Of a DNA stretch of 64,000 bases, positions 50,038-59,900 are shown piece by piece. The notes beneath the pieces are model-generated. The model was not told where the DNA came from. It did not search any database and saw only the letters and a list, made by a program, of their open reading frames with translations. The DNA is from Kitasatospora phosalacinea (GTDB lineage Bacteria > Actinomycetota > Actinomycetes > Streptomycetales > Streptomycetaceae). Position numbers and translations under genes: made by a program. The stretch is from positions 164,153 through 228,152 of the forward strand of contig NZ_BSSA01000011.1 in NCBI RefSeq assembly GCF_030268885.1, written 5' to 3'. Position 1 is the first letter of the stretch, and each line of letters opens with the position of its first letter.

Positions 50038-50161
50038 CCGCTGCGCGGGACCGGGGGCGCGAGGGACCGCGCGCAGCGGCCCTCCCCGCGCCCCCGGTTC
50101 CGCGCGCCCGGTGCGAGCCCCGGTCGGTGGCGACAACCGCCTTGCGATAGCCTTGCCCAGG

Positions 50162-50179
50162 TCTCTCGATATCGAGAGA
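50162..50179. promoter_or_regulatory. 18-bp perfect palindrome in the mdh promoter
   Basis: TCTCTCGAT-ATCGAGAGA is a perfect 18-bp palindrome 64-81 bp upstream of the mdh ATG and just downstream of a -10-like TAGCCT (50148-50153), a position suited to a repressor. The MarR-family regulator TamR of streptomycetes is reported to control several TCA-cycle genes through palindromes of this size; assigning this site to it is inference. Confidence 0.6.
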
Positions 50180-50242
50180 TCATCCTCGGCTCCAGCGCGC
50201 CGGTGTGCCTGGGGCACCTGGCGATCGCAGGAGAAGGCTGAA

Positions 50243-51235
50243 ATGACTCGCACCCCCGTCAATGTCACCGTCACCGGAGCCGCCGGCCAGATCGGCTACG
50301 CGCTGCTGTTCCGCATCGCCTCGGGACACCTGCTGGGTGCCGACGTTCCGGTGAACCTGCGCCTGCTGGAGATCCCGCAGGGCGTGAAGGCGGCCGAGGG
50401 CGTCGCCATGGAGCTGGACGACTGCGCGTTCCCGCTGCTGCGCGACATCACCATCACCGACCAGGCGAACGTCGCCTTCGACGGCGCCAACGTCGCGCTG
50501 CTGGTCGGCGCCCGTCCGCGCACCGCGGGCATGGAGCGCGGCGACCTGCTCTCCGCCAACGGCGGCATCTTCGGCCCGCAGGGCAAGGCGATCAACGACA
50601 ACGCCGCGGACGACATCAAGGTCCTGGTGGTCGGCAACCCGGCCAACACCAACGCCCTGATCGCCCAGCGCAACGCCCCGGACGTGCCGGCCGAGCGCTT
50701 CACCGCGATGACCCGCCTGGACCACAACCGCGCCGTCGCCCAGCTGGCGAAGAAGGCCGGCGTGACGGTCGAGGACGTCAAGAAGGTCACCATCTGGGGC
50801 AACCACTCGGCCACCCAGTACCCTGACCTGTTCCACGCCGAGATCTCCGGCAAGGCCGCCTTCGACGCCGTCGGCGCCGACCAGGAGTGGGTCGAGAACT
50901 TCTTCATCCCGAAGGTCGCCAAGCGCGGCGCCGAGATCATCGAGGTCCGCGGCGCCTCCTCGGCCGCCTCGGCCGCGAACGCCGCCATCGACCACGTGTA
51001 CACCTGGGTCAACGGCACCCCGGCCGGCGACTGGACCTCGATGGGCATCGTCTCCGACGGCTCGTACGGCGTGCCCGAGGGCCTGATCTCCTCCTTCCCG
51101 GTCACCACCAAGGACGGCAAGTTCGAGATCGTCCAGGGCCTGGACCTCTCGGAGTTCGACCGCAAGCGGATCGACGCCTCGGTCGGCGAGCTCGCCGAGG
51201 AGCGCGACGCGGTCAAGGAGCTCGGCCTCATCTGA
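50243..51235 (+). CDS. mdh: Malate dehydrogenase
   Basis: This 330-aa NAD-dependent enzyme oxidises malate to oxaloacetate. The NAD-binding TGAAGQIGYALLFRI is at residues 10-24, substrate Args are in GARPRTAGMERGDLL, the catalytic Asp/Arg pair is in TRLDHNRA and the catalytic His in WGNHSATQYPD. It belongs to the cytosolic-type MDH group usual in streptomycetes. The ATG follows GGAGAAGG. A repressor-type palindrome lies in its promoter and a terminator follows, so it is a single-gene unit. Confidence 0.98.
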   Translation: MTRTPVNVTVTGAAGQIGYALLFRIASGHLLGADVPVNLRLLEIPQGVKAAEGVAMELDDCAFPLLRDITITDQANVAFDGANVALLVGARPRTAGMERGDLLSANGGIFGPQGKAINDNAADDIKVLVVGNPANTNALIAQRNAPDVPAERFTAMTRLDHNRAVAQLAKKAGVTVEDVKKVTIWGNHSATQYPDLFHAEISGKAAFDAVGADQEWVENFFIPKVAKRGAEIIEVRGASSAASAANAAIDHVYTWVNGTPAGDWTSMGIVSDGSYGVPEGLISSFPVTTKDGKFEIVQGLDLSEFDRKRIDASVGELAEERDAVKELGLI

Positions 51236-51257
51236 GCGCCGCCCCACCGCGACTGAC

Positions 51258-51286
51258 CGGCCGGGTGCCCTCGGGGCACCCGGCCG
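51258..51286 (+). terminator. Terminator after mdh
   Basis: A 13-bp perfect stem (cggccgggtgccc/gggcacccggccg) with the 3-nt loop tcg, followed by ttgcg. Confidence 0.85.
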
Positions 51287-51303
51287 TTGCGCTGCGGGCG
51301 CCC

Positions 51304-51316
51304 TACACTCGCCCCG
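51304..51316 (+). promoter_or_regulatory. -10 element of a leaderless promoter for the CNNM/CorC gene
   Basis: TACACT (51304-51309) fits TANNNT and lies exactly 6 nt before the GTG at 51316; no ribosome site is present. Transcription should begin at the G of GTG. Confidence 0.55.
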
Positions 51317-52629
51317 TGAGCGAAACCCTGCAGGACGCCGCGCTCGTCCTGGTGTTCATCATGCTGGGCGGGCTGTTCAACGTCGCGGAGATCGCGCTGA
51401 TCTCGCTGCGCGAGGGGCAGATCCGCACCCTGGAGGCGGCGGGGTCGCGGCGGGCGTCGCGGGCCGCGCACCTGGCGGCCGACCCGAACCGGTTCCTGGC
51501 GGCGGTGCAGGTCGGGGTGACCTGCATGGGCTTCCTGTCGGCGGCGTTCGGCGCGGACACCCTGGCGGGCAAGCTGGCGCCGGTGTTCGTCCGGGCGGGC
51601 CTGTCGGAGGGCGTCGCGGACGCGGTGGCGCTGGTCGGCCTGACCCTGGTGATCTCGTACGCCTCGCTGGTGCTGGGCGAGTTGACGCCCAAGCGGATCG
51701 GCCTGCAGCGGGCCGAGTCGATCGCCCTGCTGGCCGCGCCGGTGGTGGACGTGATGTCGGTGGTGCTGCGGCCGGTGATCTGGCTGCTGGGGCACTCGAC
51801 CAACCTGATGGTGCGGCTGCTGGGCGGCGACCCGAGCGCCGGACGCGGGGTGATGAGCCCGGAGGAACTGCGCGGCCTGGTCGCCGCCAACACCGAACTC
51901 GGTTCGGACGAACGCGAGTTGATCAACGAGGTGTTCGCGGCGGGGGAGCGCCAGCTGCGCGAGGTGATGGTGCCGCGCACCGAGGTGACCTTCCTGGACG
52001 GCGACCGCGCGGTGGCCGAGGTCCGGCACGAGACCGACTCCGCCCCGCACTCCCGCTACCCGGTGGTGGACGGCTCGTACGACGCGGTGACCGGCTTCGT
52101 GCACGTCCGCGACCTGTACGGGGCGCGCGGCGAACAGGCGGTCCGGGTGCGGGAGCTGGCGCGCCCGGTGAAGCTGTTCCCGGCCACCAAGCGGGTGCTG
52201 GAGGCGATGAGCGAGATGCGCCGGGAGGGCCACCACCTGGCGATCGTGGTCGACGAGTACGGCGGCACCGCGGGCATCGTCACCCTGGAGGACCTGGTCG
52301 AGGAGGTGGTCGGCGAGATCCGCGACGAGTACGACGCCCAGGACACCACCGCGACCCGGCGGCTGGCGGGCGGCGGCATGGAGATCGACGGGCTGCTGAA
52401 CCTCGCCGACTTCGCCCAGGAGACCGGGCTGACCCTGCCCGAGGGCCCGTACGAGACGGTCGCCGGGTTCGTGGTGCGCGAGCTGGGGCGGCTGCCCGGC
52501 AAGGGCGACCAGGTGGTCACCGACAGCGGGGCGCGACTGACCGTGGCCCGCCTCGACGGGCGGCGGATCGAGCGGCTGCGGGTGAGCACCGTCACACCCG
52601 CCGAACCGGCGGGCCCGGAGGTTTCCTGA
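51316..52629 (+). CDS. CNNM/CorC-type membrane protein with CBS pair (hemolysin C family)
   Basis: This 437-aa protein has an N-terminal CNNM/DUF21 domain with four membrane segments (about residues 5-150), two CBS domains (about 205-330, including EVMVPRTEV and VDEYGGTAGIVTLEDLVEE) and a C-terminal CorC_HlyC domain. Family members act in Mg/Co efflux or divalent-cation balance. The start is a GTG with no ribosome site. It precedes trpS by 29 bp, though trpS may have its own promoter. Confidence 0.9.
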   Translation: MSETLQDAALVLVFIMLGGLFNVAEIALISLREGQIRTLEAAGSRRASRAAHLAADPNRFLAAVQVGVTCMGFLSAAFGADTLAGKLAPVFVRAGLSEGVADAVALVGLTLVISYASLVLGELTPKRIGLQRAESIALLAAPVVDVMSVVLRPVIWLLGHSTNLMVRLLGGDPSAGRGVMSPEELRGLVAANTELGSDERELINEVFAAGERQLREVMVPRTEVTFLDGDRAVAEVRHETDSAPHSRYPVVDGSYDAVTGFVHVRDLYGARGEQAVRVRELARPVKLFPATKRVLEAMSEMRREGHHLAIVVDEYGGTAGIVTLEDLVEEVVGEIRDEYDAQDTTATRRLAGGGMEIDGLLNLADFAQETGLTLPEGPYETVAGFVVRELGRLPGKGDQVVTDSGARLTVARLDGRRIERLRVSTVTPAEPAGPEVS

Positions 52630-52658
52630 CCGGCCCGGGGAACTGGAACAATGGCCCC

Positions 52659-53696
52659 ATGGTCAACGCAGCGGTCACCGGTCCCGTGAAGGGCCGTCCC
52701 CGGGTGCTCTCCGGCATCCAGCCCACCTCGGGCTCCTTCCACCTGGGCAACTACCTCGGCGCGGTGCGCCAGTGGGTCGACCTGCAGGAGGCCAACGACG
52801 CCTTCTACATGGTCGTCGACCTGCACGCGATCACCGTCGAGCAGGACCCGGCGGTGCTGCGCCAGAACACCCGGGTCTCCACCGCCCAGCTGCTCGGCGC
52901 GGGCCTGGACCCGGAGCGCTGCACCCTGTTCGTGCAGTCGCAGGTGCCCGAGCACGCGCAGCTGGCCTGGGTGATGAACTGCCTCACCGGCTTCGGCGAG
53001 GCCTCCCGGATGACCCAGTTCAAGGACAAGTCGGCCAAGCAGGGCAGCGACCGCACCACGGTCGGCCTGTTCACCTACCCGGTGCTGATGGTCGCCGACG
53101 TGCTGCTCTACCAGGCCGACGCGGTGCCGGTCGGCGAGGACCAGCGCCAGCACCTGGAGCTCACCCGCGACCTCGCGGACCGCTTCAACGCCCGCTACGG
53201 CAAGACCTTCACGGTGCCCGAGCCGTACATCCTCAAGGCCACCGCGAAGATCCAGGACCTGCAGGACCCGGCCGCGAAGATGAGCAAGTCCGCGGCCAGC
53301 GACAAGGGCCTGGTCAACCTGCTCGACCCGCCGAAGGTGAGCGCCAAGAAGTTCAAGAGCGCCGTCACCGACACCGACACCGTGGTCAGCTACGACGAGG
53401 CGAACAAGCCCGGCGTCTCCAACCTGCTGCAGATCCACTCCGCGCTCAGCGGGCTGTCGATCGACGAGCTGGTCGCGCACTTCGAGGGCAAGATGTACGG
53501 CGCCCTGAAGACCGAGCTGGCCGACCTGTTCACCGAGTGGGTCACCCCGTTCCAGGCCCGCACCCAGCAGTACCTGGACGACCCGGCCGAGCTCGACCGC
53601 GTCCTCGCGCTGGGGGCCGAGAAGGCCCGCGCGGTGGCGTCCGAGACGCTCGCCGAGGTGTACGACCGGGTCGGCTTCCTGGCGCCCAAGCGCTGA
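52659..53696 (+). CDS. trpS: Tryptophanyl-tRNA synthetase
   Basis: This 345-aa class I synthetase charges tRNA-Trp. The HIGH-type signature is FHLGN (H28) in QPTSGSFHLGNY, and KMSKS is intact in AAKMSKSAAS around residue 207. The C-terminal helical domain ends PKR. The TGA stop shares a base with the ATG of the next gene (TGATG), so a 2'-5' RNA ligase-like protein is translated from the same message. AACAAT 6 nt before the ATG might allow a leaderless transcript. Confidence 0.97.
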   Translation: MVNAAVTGPVKGRPRVLSGIQPTSGSFHLGNYLGAVRQWVDLQEANDAFYMVVDLHAITVEQDPAVLRQNTRVSTAQLLGAGLDPERCTLFVQSQVPEHAQLAWVMNCLTGFGEASRMTQFKDKSAKQGSDRTTVGLFTYPVLMVADVLLYQADAVPVGEDQRQHLELTRDLADRFNARYGKTFTVPEPYILKATAKIQDLQDPAAKMSKSAASDKGLVNLLDPPKVSAKKFKSAVTDTDTVVSYDEANKPGVSNLLQIHSALSGLSIDELVAHFEGKMYGALKTELADLFTEWVTPFQARTQQYLDDPAELDRVLALGAEKARAVASETLAEVYDRVGFLAPKR

Positions 53697-54253
53697 TGCC
53701 GACGGCTGCCGCGCCCGGTGGTGACGGCCTCGACGAGGCCGTCACCATCGGCGTGTCCATACACGTCCCGGAGCCGTACGGCAGCCGGGTGCAGGACGCC
53801 CGGGCCGGGCACGGCGACCCGCAGGCCAGGTCGATACCGACCCACGTCACCCTGCTGCCGCCGACCGAGACCCGCACCGGGCTGCTGTCCGGGATCGAGC
53901 GCCACCTGCGGGCGGTGGCCGCCGGACAGCGGCCGTTCCGGATGCTGCTGCAGGGCAGCGGCACCTTCCGCCCGGTCTCCCCGGTGGTGTTCATCCGGGT
54001 CGAGGAGGGCGCCCAGGAGTGCCGGGTGCTGGAGGCGGAGGTCCGCTCCGGCCCGCTGGCCCGCGAGCTGGCCTTCCCGTACCACCCGCACGTCACCGTC
54101 GCGCACGGCCTGTCCGAGGCCGCCCTGGACGTGGCGTACGAGCGGACCAAGGGGTTCCGGGCGGTCTTCGAGGTCACCGAGTTCGTGCTCTCGCGGTTCG
54201 GGGCGGACGGGGTCTGGCGCCCGTGGCGCAGCTACGCGTTCGGGCGGGGCTGA
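53696..54253 (+). CDS. 2'-5' RNA ligase superfamily protein
   Basis: This 185-aa protein of the 2H phosphoesterase fold has both HxT motifs, H50-V-T52 in PTHVTLLPP and H132-V-T134 in PHVTVAHG, placed in two mirror-related halves. 2H enzymes hydrolyse or ligate 2'-5' or cyclic phosphates in RNA or nucleotides. The ATG overlaps the trpS stop by 1 bp, so it is co-translated with a tRNA synthetase, hinting at a tRNA or cyclic-phosphate repair role; this is inference. Confidence 0.85.
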   Translation: MPTAAAPGGDGLDEAVTIGVSIHVPEPYGSRVQDARAGHGDPQARSIPTHVTLLPPTETRTGLLSGIERHLRAVAAGQRPFRMLLQGSGTFRPVSPVVFIRVEEGAQECRVLEAEVRSGPLARELAFPYHPHVTVAHGLSEAALDVAYERTKGFRAVFEVTEFVLSRFGADGVWRPWRSYAFGRG

Positions 54254-54265
54254 CGCGTCCCCCGG

Positions 54266-54301
54266 GCCCGGCCGACCGTTCCCCGGGAGCGGTGGCCGGG
54301 C
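54266..54301. terminator. Bidirectional terminator
   Basis: Stem gcccggcc(g)acc (54266-54277) with ggtggccgggc (54291-54301), one bulged base, between the convergent RNA-ligase-like and CDP-glycerol transferase genes. Confidence 0.65.
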
Positions 54302-54304
54302 GTC

Positions 54305-56725
54305 TCAGCCCCGCCGTCCGGCGAGTTCGAGCATCCGGTCGACCACCCGGGCCGCGGCCCGCCCGTCGTCCAGCGGGCAGAACCGCTCCCGGAACGCCCG
54401 GTAGCGCTCCGCGTACGGCACCGGATCCAGGTCGCGCAGGGCGGCCACCACCGCGGCGGAGTCGGCCAGCAGCGGCCCCGGGGCGTGCGCCTCGAAGTCG
54501 AAGGTGAAGCCGCGCAGCCTGCCGCGGTAGTGCTCCAGGTCGTAGGTGAAGAACAGCATCGGGCGGCCGGTCACCGCGAAGTCGAACATCAGCGAGGAGT
54601 AGTCGGTGACCAGCACGTCGGCGGCCAGCATCAGGTCGGCGACGTCCGGGTGGTCCGAGACGTCCCGGACGAAGTCGTCGTCCGGCACCGGCCCGCCGAC
54701 GTGCACGTGCGGGCGCAGCAGCAGCACGTGGTCCTCGCCGAGCGCGGCCCGGGCCGCCTCGACGTCCAGTTGCAGGTCGAGCCGGTAGCGGTCGCCGTCG
54801 CGCTGGTCGTCGCGCCAGGTGGGGGCGTACAGCACGACGGTGCGCCCTTCCGGCACGCCGAGCCGGGCGCGGACCGCGGCCCGTTCGACCGGGTCGGCCC
54901 GCACCAGGCGGTCGTTGCGCGGGTAGCCCGCCTCCAGCGGCTCGCCGCGGTAGTCGAAGGAGTCGGTGAGGACCGGGGTGGCGAACGGGCTGGGCGACAG
55001 CAGCAGGTTCCACTGCCGCACCTCGCGCTCCAGCCGGTCCAGGTAACCGTCCTCGGCCATCCACTCGGTGCGCACCTGGCGGGCTATCCGCTTGAGCGGC
55101 GTGCCGTGCCACAGCTGGGCGACGACCTGGCCCTCGCGGCGCTCCAGGAAGTCCGGGAAGTGCGTGTTGCCGACCAGGTAGCGGCTGGTGGCCAGCGCCT
55201 CGTACCACTCGGGGCTCCACATCCGCAGGGCGGTGGTGCCCGGCGGGGGCTGTTCCTGGCCGTCCTCGACCACCCACAGGTGCTCCAGCGGCAGGCCGCG
55301 GGCGACCAGCTCCTCGTGCACGGCACGCGGGTTGCAGGAGTAGCTGCGGCCACCGAAGACGTCGTACAGCACGGCGTCGCGCAGCGGCAGACGGCGGGCC
55401 GCCGGGTAGTCGACGGTGCGCAGCCGCAACTGGCTGCGGGCGCTGCGCTCGGCGGCGGACAGCACCGGGGTGCTGTCCAGGATCAGGGTGTCGTGCCAGC
55501 GGCGCTCCAGCAGGAAGGTCTTGGGGCCGCGGGTGGCCCGCACCGGCAGCCCCGCCAGCGCGCCGGGGTGCAGGCGCAGCGACAGGGCCTCGTGCTCGGG
55601 GGCGCCGACCCGGCGCAGCGACAGCTCCCAGACGCCCTTGGCGAGCGGCCGGGGGCGGCCGTCGGAGGCCTCCGGCTCCAGTGCCAGGACGGTGCCGAAG
55701 CGGCCGTCGGCGGTCAGCTCGACCGGGCGGCGGCGCTCGCGGCCGTCGCCGCTGTGGCGCAGCACCAGCTCCACGGCGGCGCCACCGTGGTGCGGCAGCT
55801 CGCCGGCCAGCCGGTAACCCGCCGGGACGGGCGTGACGCCGTCCACCACCGGCTCCGGGGCCTGGACGCAGAACTGCAGGCGCAGGTCGGAGAGCTGCTT
55901 GGCGTACAGCACCTGCCGGTCCGGTAGCGGGAACTGGCGGGCGCCGGTGGGCGGGAGGTCGGTGCGCAGGTCGACGGTGCGGCCGCCGGGGTGCAGCAGG
56001 CTGGGCTCCCAGTGTCCGTCCAGGTCGCAGTCCGCGGCGGTGACGCGGGCGGTGAACGCGAGGCCGTCCCAGTCGGTGGTGCAGGCGACGGCGGTGTCGG
56101 TCTCGCGGTGGCGCAGCACCAGGGTGCCGCCGGTGGACCCGGCGGGGGCCCGGCCGGAGACCAGGAAGCCGTCCTCGACGCGCTCCAGGCCGGTGGCGAC
56201 GCCCCGGCCGGGCAGCACGGTCAGCTGCAGGGTCTCGGTGCCGAAGCGCGGCACCAGCAGCACGCCCTCGTCGACCCAGCGGGCGGGCGGGTACTCGGCG
56301 CTGCCGCACCAGTGCGCGACGACCGGGGTGCGCACCCGGTGGGAGCCCGCCGTGACCAGCGCGGTGACCTTCCAGGTGCCGGGGTGCCACTGGTCGCGCT
56401 GGCGCAGTGCCCGCGGGTCGACCAGGGCGGTGAAGCCGGTCCAGTCGAGGTCCAGGCCGTCCTGGGCGCTGTCGTCGGTGGCCTCGGGCAGGTAGCGCGG
56501 GAAAGTCCGCAGCCGCAGCGCCCGTTGCCCGGACGGCGGGGTCAGTTCGAGCTCGACCGAGGTCCGGCCCGGGCGGTCGCCGGACCGCCCCTCCACGCGA
56601 CCGTCGCCGAGCAGCGACAGGACGTCGCCGTCCCAGACCGCCTGCCGCAGCCCCACCCGGGCGGTCGGCTCGGGGGCGGTGCGGGAGTGGTCCGGGCGAC
56701 CGGCGAAGAGGGAGATCCGTGGCAC
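54305..56725 (-). CDS. CDP-glycerol glycerophosphotransferase-type protein
   Basis: This 806-aa protein has a C-terminal glycerophosphotransferase domain (about residues 440-800) of the TagF/TagB type, with the catalytic His in QLWHGTPLKRI, a second His in LLRPHVHV and the conserved VTDYSSLMFDFAVTGRP near 705. The first ~430 residues are several beta-sandwich-like repeats (WDGDVLSLLG..., GFLVSGRAPAG...) of unknown function, shared with the neighbouring GT2 fusion protein. Such enzymes polymerise poly(glycerol phosphate) teichoic-acid-like chains or transfer single units to the wall polymer. The GTG start is uncertain, with no good ribosome site. Confidence 0.83.
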   Translation of the reverse strand: MPRISLFAGRPDHSRTAPEPTARVGLRQAVWDGDVLSLLGDGRVEGRSGDRPGRTSVELELTPPSGQRALRLRTFPRYLPEATDDSAQDGLDLDWTGFTALVDPRALRQRDQWHPGTWKVTALVTAGSHRVRTPVVAHWCGSAEYPPARWVDEGVLLVPRFGTETLQLTVLPGRGVATGLERVEDGFLVSGRAPAGSTGGTLVLRHRETDTAVACTTDWDGLAFTARVTAADCDLDGHWEPSLLHPGGRTVDLRTDLPPTGARQFPLPDRQVLYAKQLSDLRLQFCVQAPEPVVDGVTPVPAGYRLAGELPHHGGAAVELVLRHSGDGRERRRPVELTADGRFGTVLALEPEASDGRPRPLAKGVWELSLRRVGAPEHEALSLRLHPGALAGLPVRATRGPKTFLLERRWHDTLILDSTPVLSAAERSARSQLRLRTVDYPAARRLPLRDAVLYDVFGGRSYSCNPRAVHEELVARGLPLEHLWVVEDGQEQPPPGTTALRMWSPEWYEALATSRYLVGNTHFPDFLERREGQVVAQLWHGTPLKRIARQVRTEWMAEDGYLDRLEREVRQWNLLLSPSPFATPVLTDSFDYRGEPLEAGYPRNDRLVRADPVERAAVRARLGVPEGRTVVLYAPTWRDDQRDGDRYRLDLQLDVEAARAALGEDHVLLLRPHVHVGGPVPDDDFVRDVSDHPDVADLMLAADVLVTDYSSLMFDFAVTGRPMLFFTYDLEHYRGRLRGFTFDFEAHAPGPLLADSAAVVAALRDLDPVPYAERYRAFRERFCPLDDGRAAARVVDRMLELAGRRG

Positions 56726-56950
56726 TCGCCCATGACAGCCAGGCGAACCGGGAAAGTCAATTCCCCCCCTGCTGGGAACATTCTCAGATTTCCCGGGAAA
56801 CGGGCGGGAATTTGCTGGGAGTTGACCCGCGGGCGCGCAGTGCGGACCGGTTGACGGGCGCGCTCACCCGGCGTTCTCGACGGTGCCGGAAAGCGCTCCG
56901 GCCGGGAACCGAAGGACGGTCCCGGCCGGGAACGGGTGAACGCCCCGCGG
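56726..56950 (-). other. Intergenic region between the two glycerophosphotransferase genes
   Basis: About 225 bp. It holds a stem ccggccggga/tcccggccgg (56898-56929), a terminator for the long minus-strand gene that ends just upstream at 56951, and an AT-richer stretch (56755-56815) that may carry the promoter of the 54305-56725 gene. Confidence 0.5.
56898..56929 (-). terminator. Terminator of the GT2-glycerophosphotransferase gene
   Basis: A 10-bp perfect stem with a 12-nt loop, 22 bp downstream of the stop codon read on the minus strand. No T tract. Confidence 0.65.
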
Positions 56951-59900
56951 TTACGCGCCGCCCTCGGCCAGCAGCGCGTCCACGACCCGGGCCGAGGCCC
57001 GGCCGTCGTCCAGGTCCGCGTACGCCTCGCGGAAGGCCGCGTACTTGTCCGCGTACTCGGCGGCGATCCGGGGCACGTCGCGGAGCGCCGCGACGACCTC
57101 GGCGGAGGTGCGCAGCAGCGGGCCGGGCGCCTGGGCCTCGAAGTCGAGGCTGAAGCCGCGCAGGTTGTCGCGGTAGTGCTCCAGGTCGTAGGTGAAGAAC
57201 AGCACCGGCCGACCGGTGTTCACGAAGTCGAACACCGAGGCGGAGTAGTCGGTCACCAGCACGTCGGCGACCAGCAGCAGCTCCGCCGTGTCGGGGTAGG
57301 TGCTGACGTCCCACACGTAGCCGTTCCCGGCCTCGGCGATCTGCCCGCGCACCACCTCGTGGCTGCGCACCAGCAGCACCTGGTCCTCGCCCAGCGCGGC
57401 GCGGGCCGCCTCCAGGTCGAGCTGCAGGTTGAACTGGTAGCCGCCGTCGGGCAGCCGGCGGTCCTCCCGGAAGGTCGGCGCGTACAGCACGACCTGCTTG
57501 CCCTCGGGCAGGCCGAGCTGCTCGCGCACCCGCTCGGCGGTCTTCTCCCGGTCGGCGGCGAACAGCAGGTCGTTGCGCGGGGAGCCGCTCTCCAGCACCT
57601 TGCCCTCGTACCCGAAGGCGCGCCGCAGCACCGGCACCGACCAGCGGTTGCCCGCGGTCAGCAGGCTCCACTGCGGCACCTCCTCCTTGAGGTGCTTCAG
57701 GTACCCGGAGTCGGTGAACCAGACCTTCTCGAAGTCGGTGCCGATCCGCTTCAGCGGCACGCCCTGCCAGGTCTGCAGGACGACCTGGCCGGGGCGGCGG
57801 CGGAAGTACGTGGGCAGGTGGGTGGAGGTGACGACGTACTTCGCGGTGGCCAGCGCCTCGAACCACTCGGGGGAGCGGTGCCGGACGCACTCGGCGGTCT
57901 GCGGCAGCTCGGCCTGCAGGTCGTCGGAGGTCCACAGGTGGCGCAGCGGCAGGCCGCGGCGGACCAGCTCCTCGTGCACGGCCCGCGGCGAGTCGCCGTA
58001 CAGGCCGCCGTCCACGGTCCACCAGTCCTCCCGCACGGTGTGGTACAGCACCGTGTCGGTCAGCGGGGCCTCCTGCGCCGCGGCGAAACCGAGCCGCAGC
58101 TGCCGCTGCCGGTAGCCGCTGCGCTCGGCGGAGGTCAGCGGGTCGTGCGACTCCAGCGCGAGGGTGTCGAACAGGCGGCGCTCCAGGGCGACCTTCTTGC
58201 CGCGGGCCTCGACCTCCATCGGCAGGGCGTCGAACGTCCGGTCGGAGAGCACCGCGGCGGGCCACAGGCTGTCGATCGGGGCGCCGACCGGGCGGAACAG
58301 CACCGTCCAGGTGCCCTTGTGCAGCGGCACCCGCCCGGCGAAGGACGCGGTCGGGACGGCGGGCAGCGCGGCCCGGAACCGTCCGTCGGCGATCTCCATC
58401 GGGTAGGCGTGCTCCTCCTGGCGCTTGGGGTGCCGGATCACCAGCTCGTAGCGGTGGGTGCCGGGCAGCGGGAAGGAGCCGCTGAGCACGAAGCCCTCGC
58501 CGTCGGTGGCGCACGCCACCTCCTCGATCACCGGCTGCAGCACCTGGTCGCACAGCTGCAGGTAGCCGGACGGGGAGGGCTTGGCGTACAGCGCGCGGCC
58601 ACCGCCGGGCAGCGGCACGTGCAGCTGGACCGGGGCGGTCCGGTCGTCCAGCACCACGGGCAGCCCGCTGCCGTCGGTGAGCTTCAGCTCCAGGTCCCAG
58701 CGGTCCCGGGTGCGCTCCTCGGCGGTCGGGTCGAGGGCGGCCCAGGCCCCCTGGACGGCGGCCAGCTCGGACAGCCGCACCTGCGCGGTGAACGGCAGGT
58801 CGCGCCCGGCCGGGGTGCCGAGCTCCAGCTCGGTGAACAGCACGCGGTCGGACTCGACGTGCTTGAACTTCAGCTCGGCGCCCGCCAGGTCGGGGCCGGA
58901 GCGGACCAGGCCGCGCAGCTCCAGGACGCCGTCCTGCACCGAGGCCGAGACCGCGCGGGCGCGCACCCGCTCCACCCGCAGCAGCAGGTGCCCGTCGCGC
59001 GACCAGGGCACGATCCGGACGTCGTCCTCGACCCAGTGCACCGGCGGGTACTCGTTGCGGTCGTGCCAGCCGACCGACACCCGGCCCTTGTACACGCCGC
59101 CCTTGCCGACCCCGGCCACCAGCACCCGCCAGGAGCCCTCCTTCCAGGCCCCGCGGGACTTCAGCCGCTGCGGGTCGATGGACGCGCTGAAGCCCGCCCA
59201 GTCGCAGCTGTACAGGTCGTGCGGGGAGCTGGCGGTGGCCTCCGGGGAGTACTGCACCTTGGTCTGCACGGCCACCACGCCGCGGCCCTTGGCCTCGCGC
59301 AGGACCAGCGCCTTGACCATGTCGTGCTTGTGCTCGGCGCCCAGGTGCTCGGGGAAGGCGTGGCCGCTGAGCTTCAGCCGGCCGCCCTCCCAGCGGGCCT
59401 CGTACAGCCGCGAGCGCATCACCAGGGCGTTCTTCAGCCGCAGCACGTCCGCCGGGACGCTCTTGCGGCCGCCGCGCAGGAACGGGTAGTCCGCGTACGG
59501 GCGGAGCAGGCCGCGGGCCGGGGCGGCGCCGTTGCTGTCCTTCTCGAAGCGGAGCTGCTCGATCAGCTCCTCCAGCCGGTTCTGCAGGGTCAGGTGGTAC
59601 TTCAGCCGCAGCGGGGCGCGCAGCTTGCGGACCTGCTCGGGCCCGATGGCGCGCAGCAGCCGGCCGACCGACTCCAGGTAGGCGGCGTTGTACTCCGGGT
59701 CGTTCTCCAGCACCGAGCCGAAGAACATCGGGATCTCCTCGACGAGGTTGTTCTCGTCGTAGGTGCGCAGGTACTTGCGGAACTTCGGGTCGCTCTGCGC
59801 CGAGAGCCACTCCCGGACCAGCTCCATCGACTTGACCCGGTCGATGACGCCCTTCGGGTTGGTCTTCATCTGGGTGATCGACATCTCGCCGACCTCCCGC

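Noticed and set aside
52630..52658. A T-box or tryptophan attenuator upstream of trpS
   Set aside because: Only 29 bp separate trpS from the preceding gene and no Trp-codon leader or T-box structure is present.
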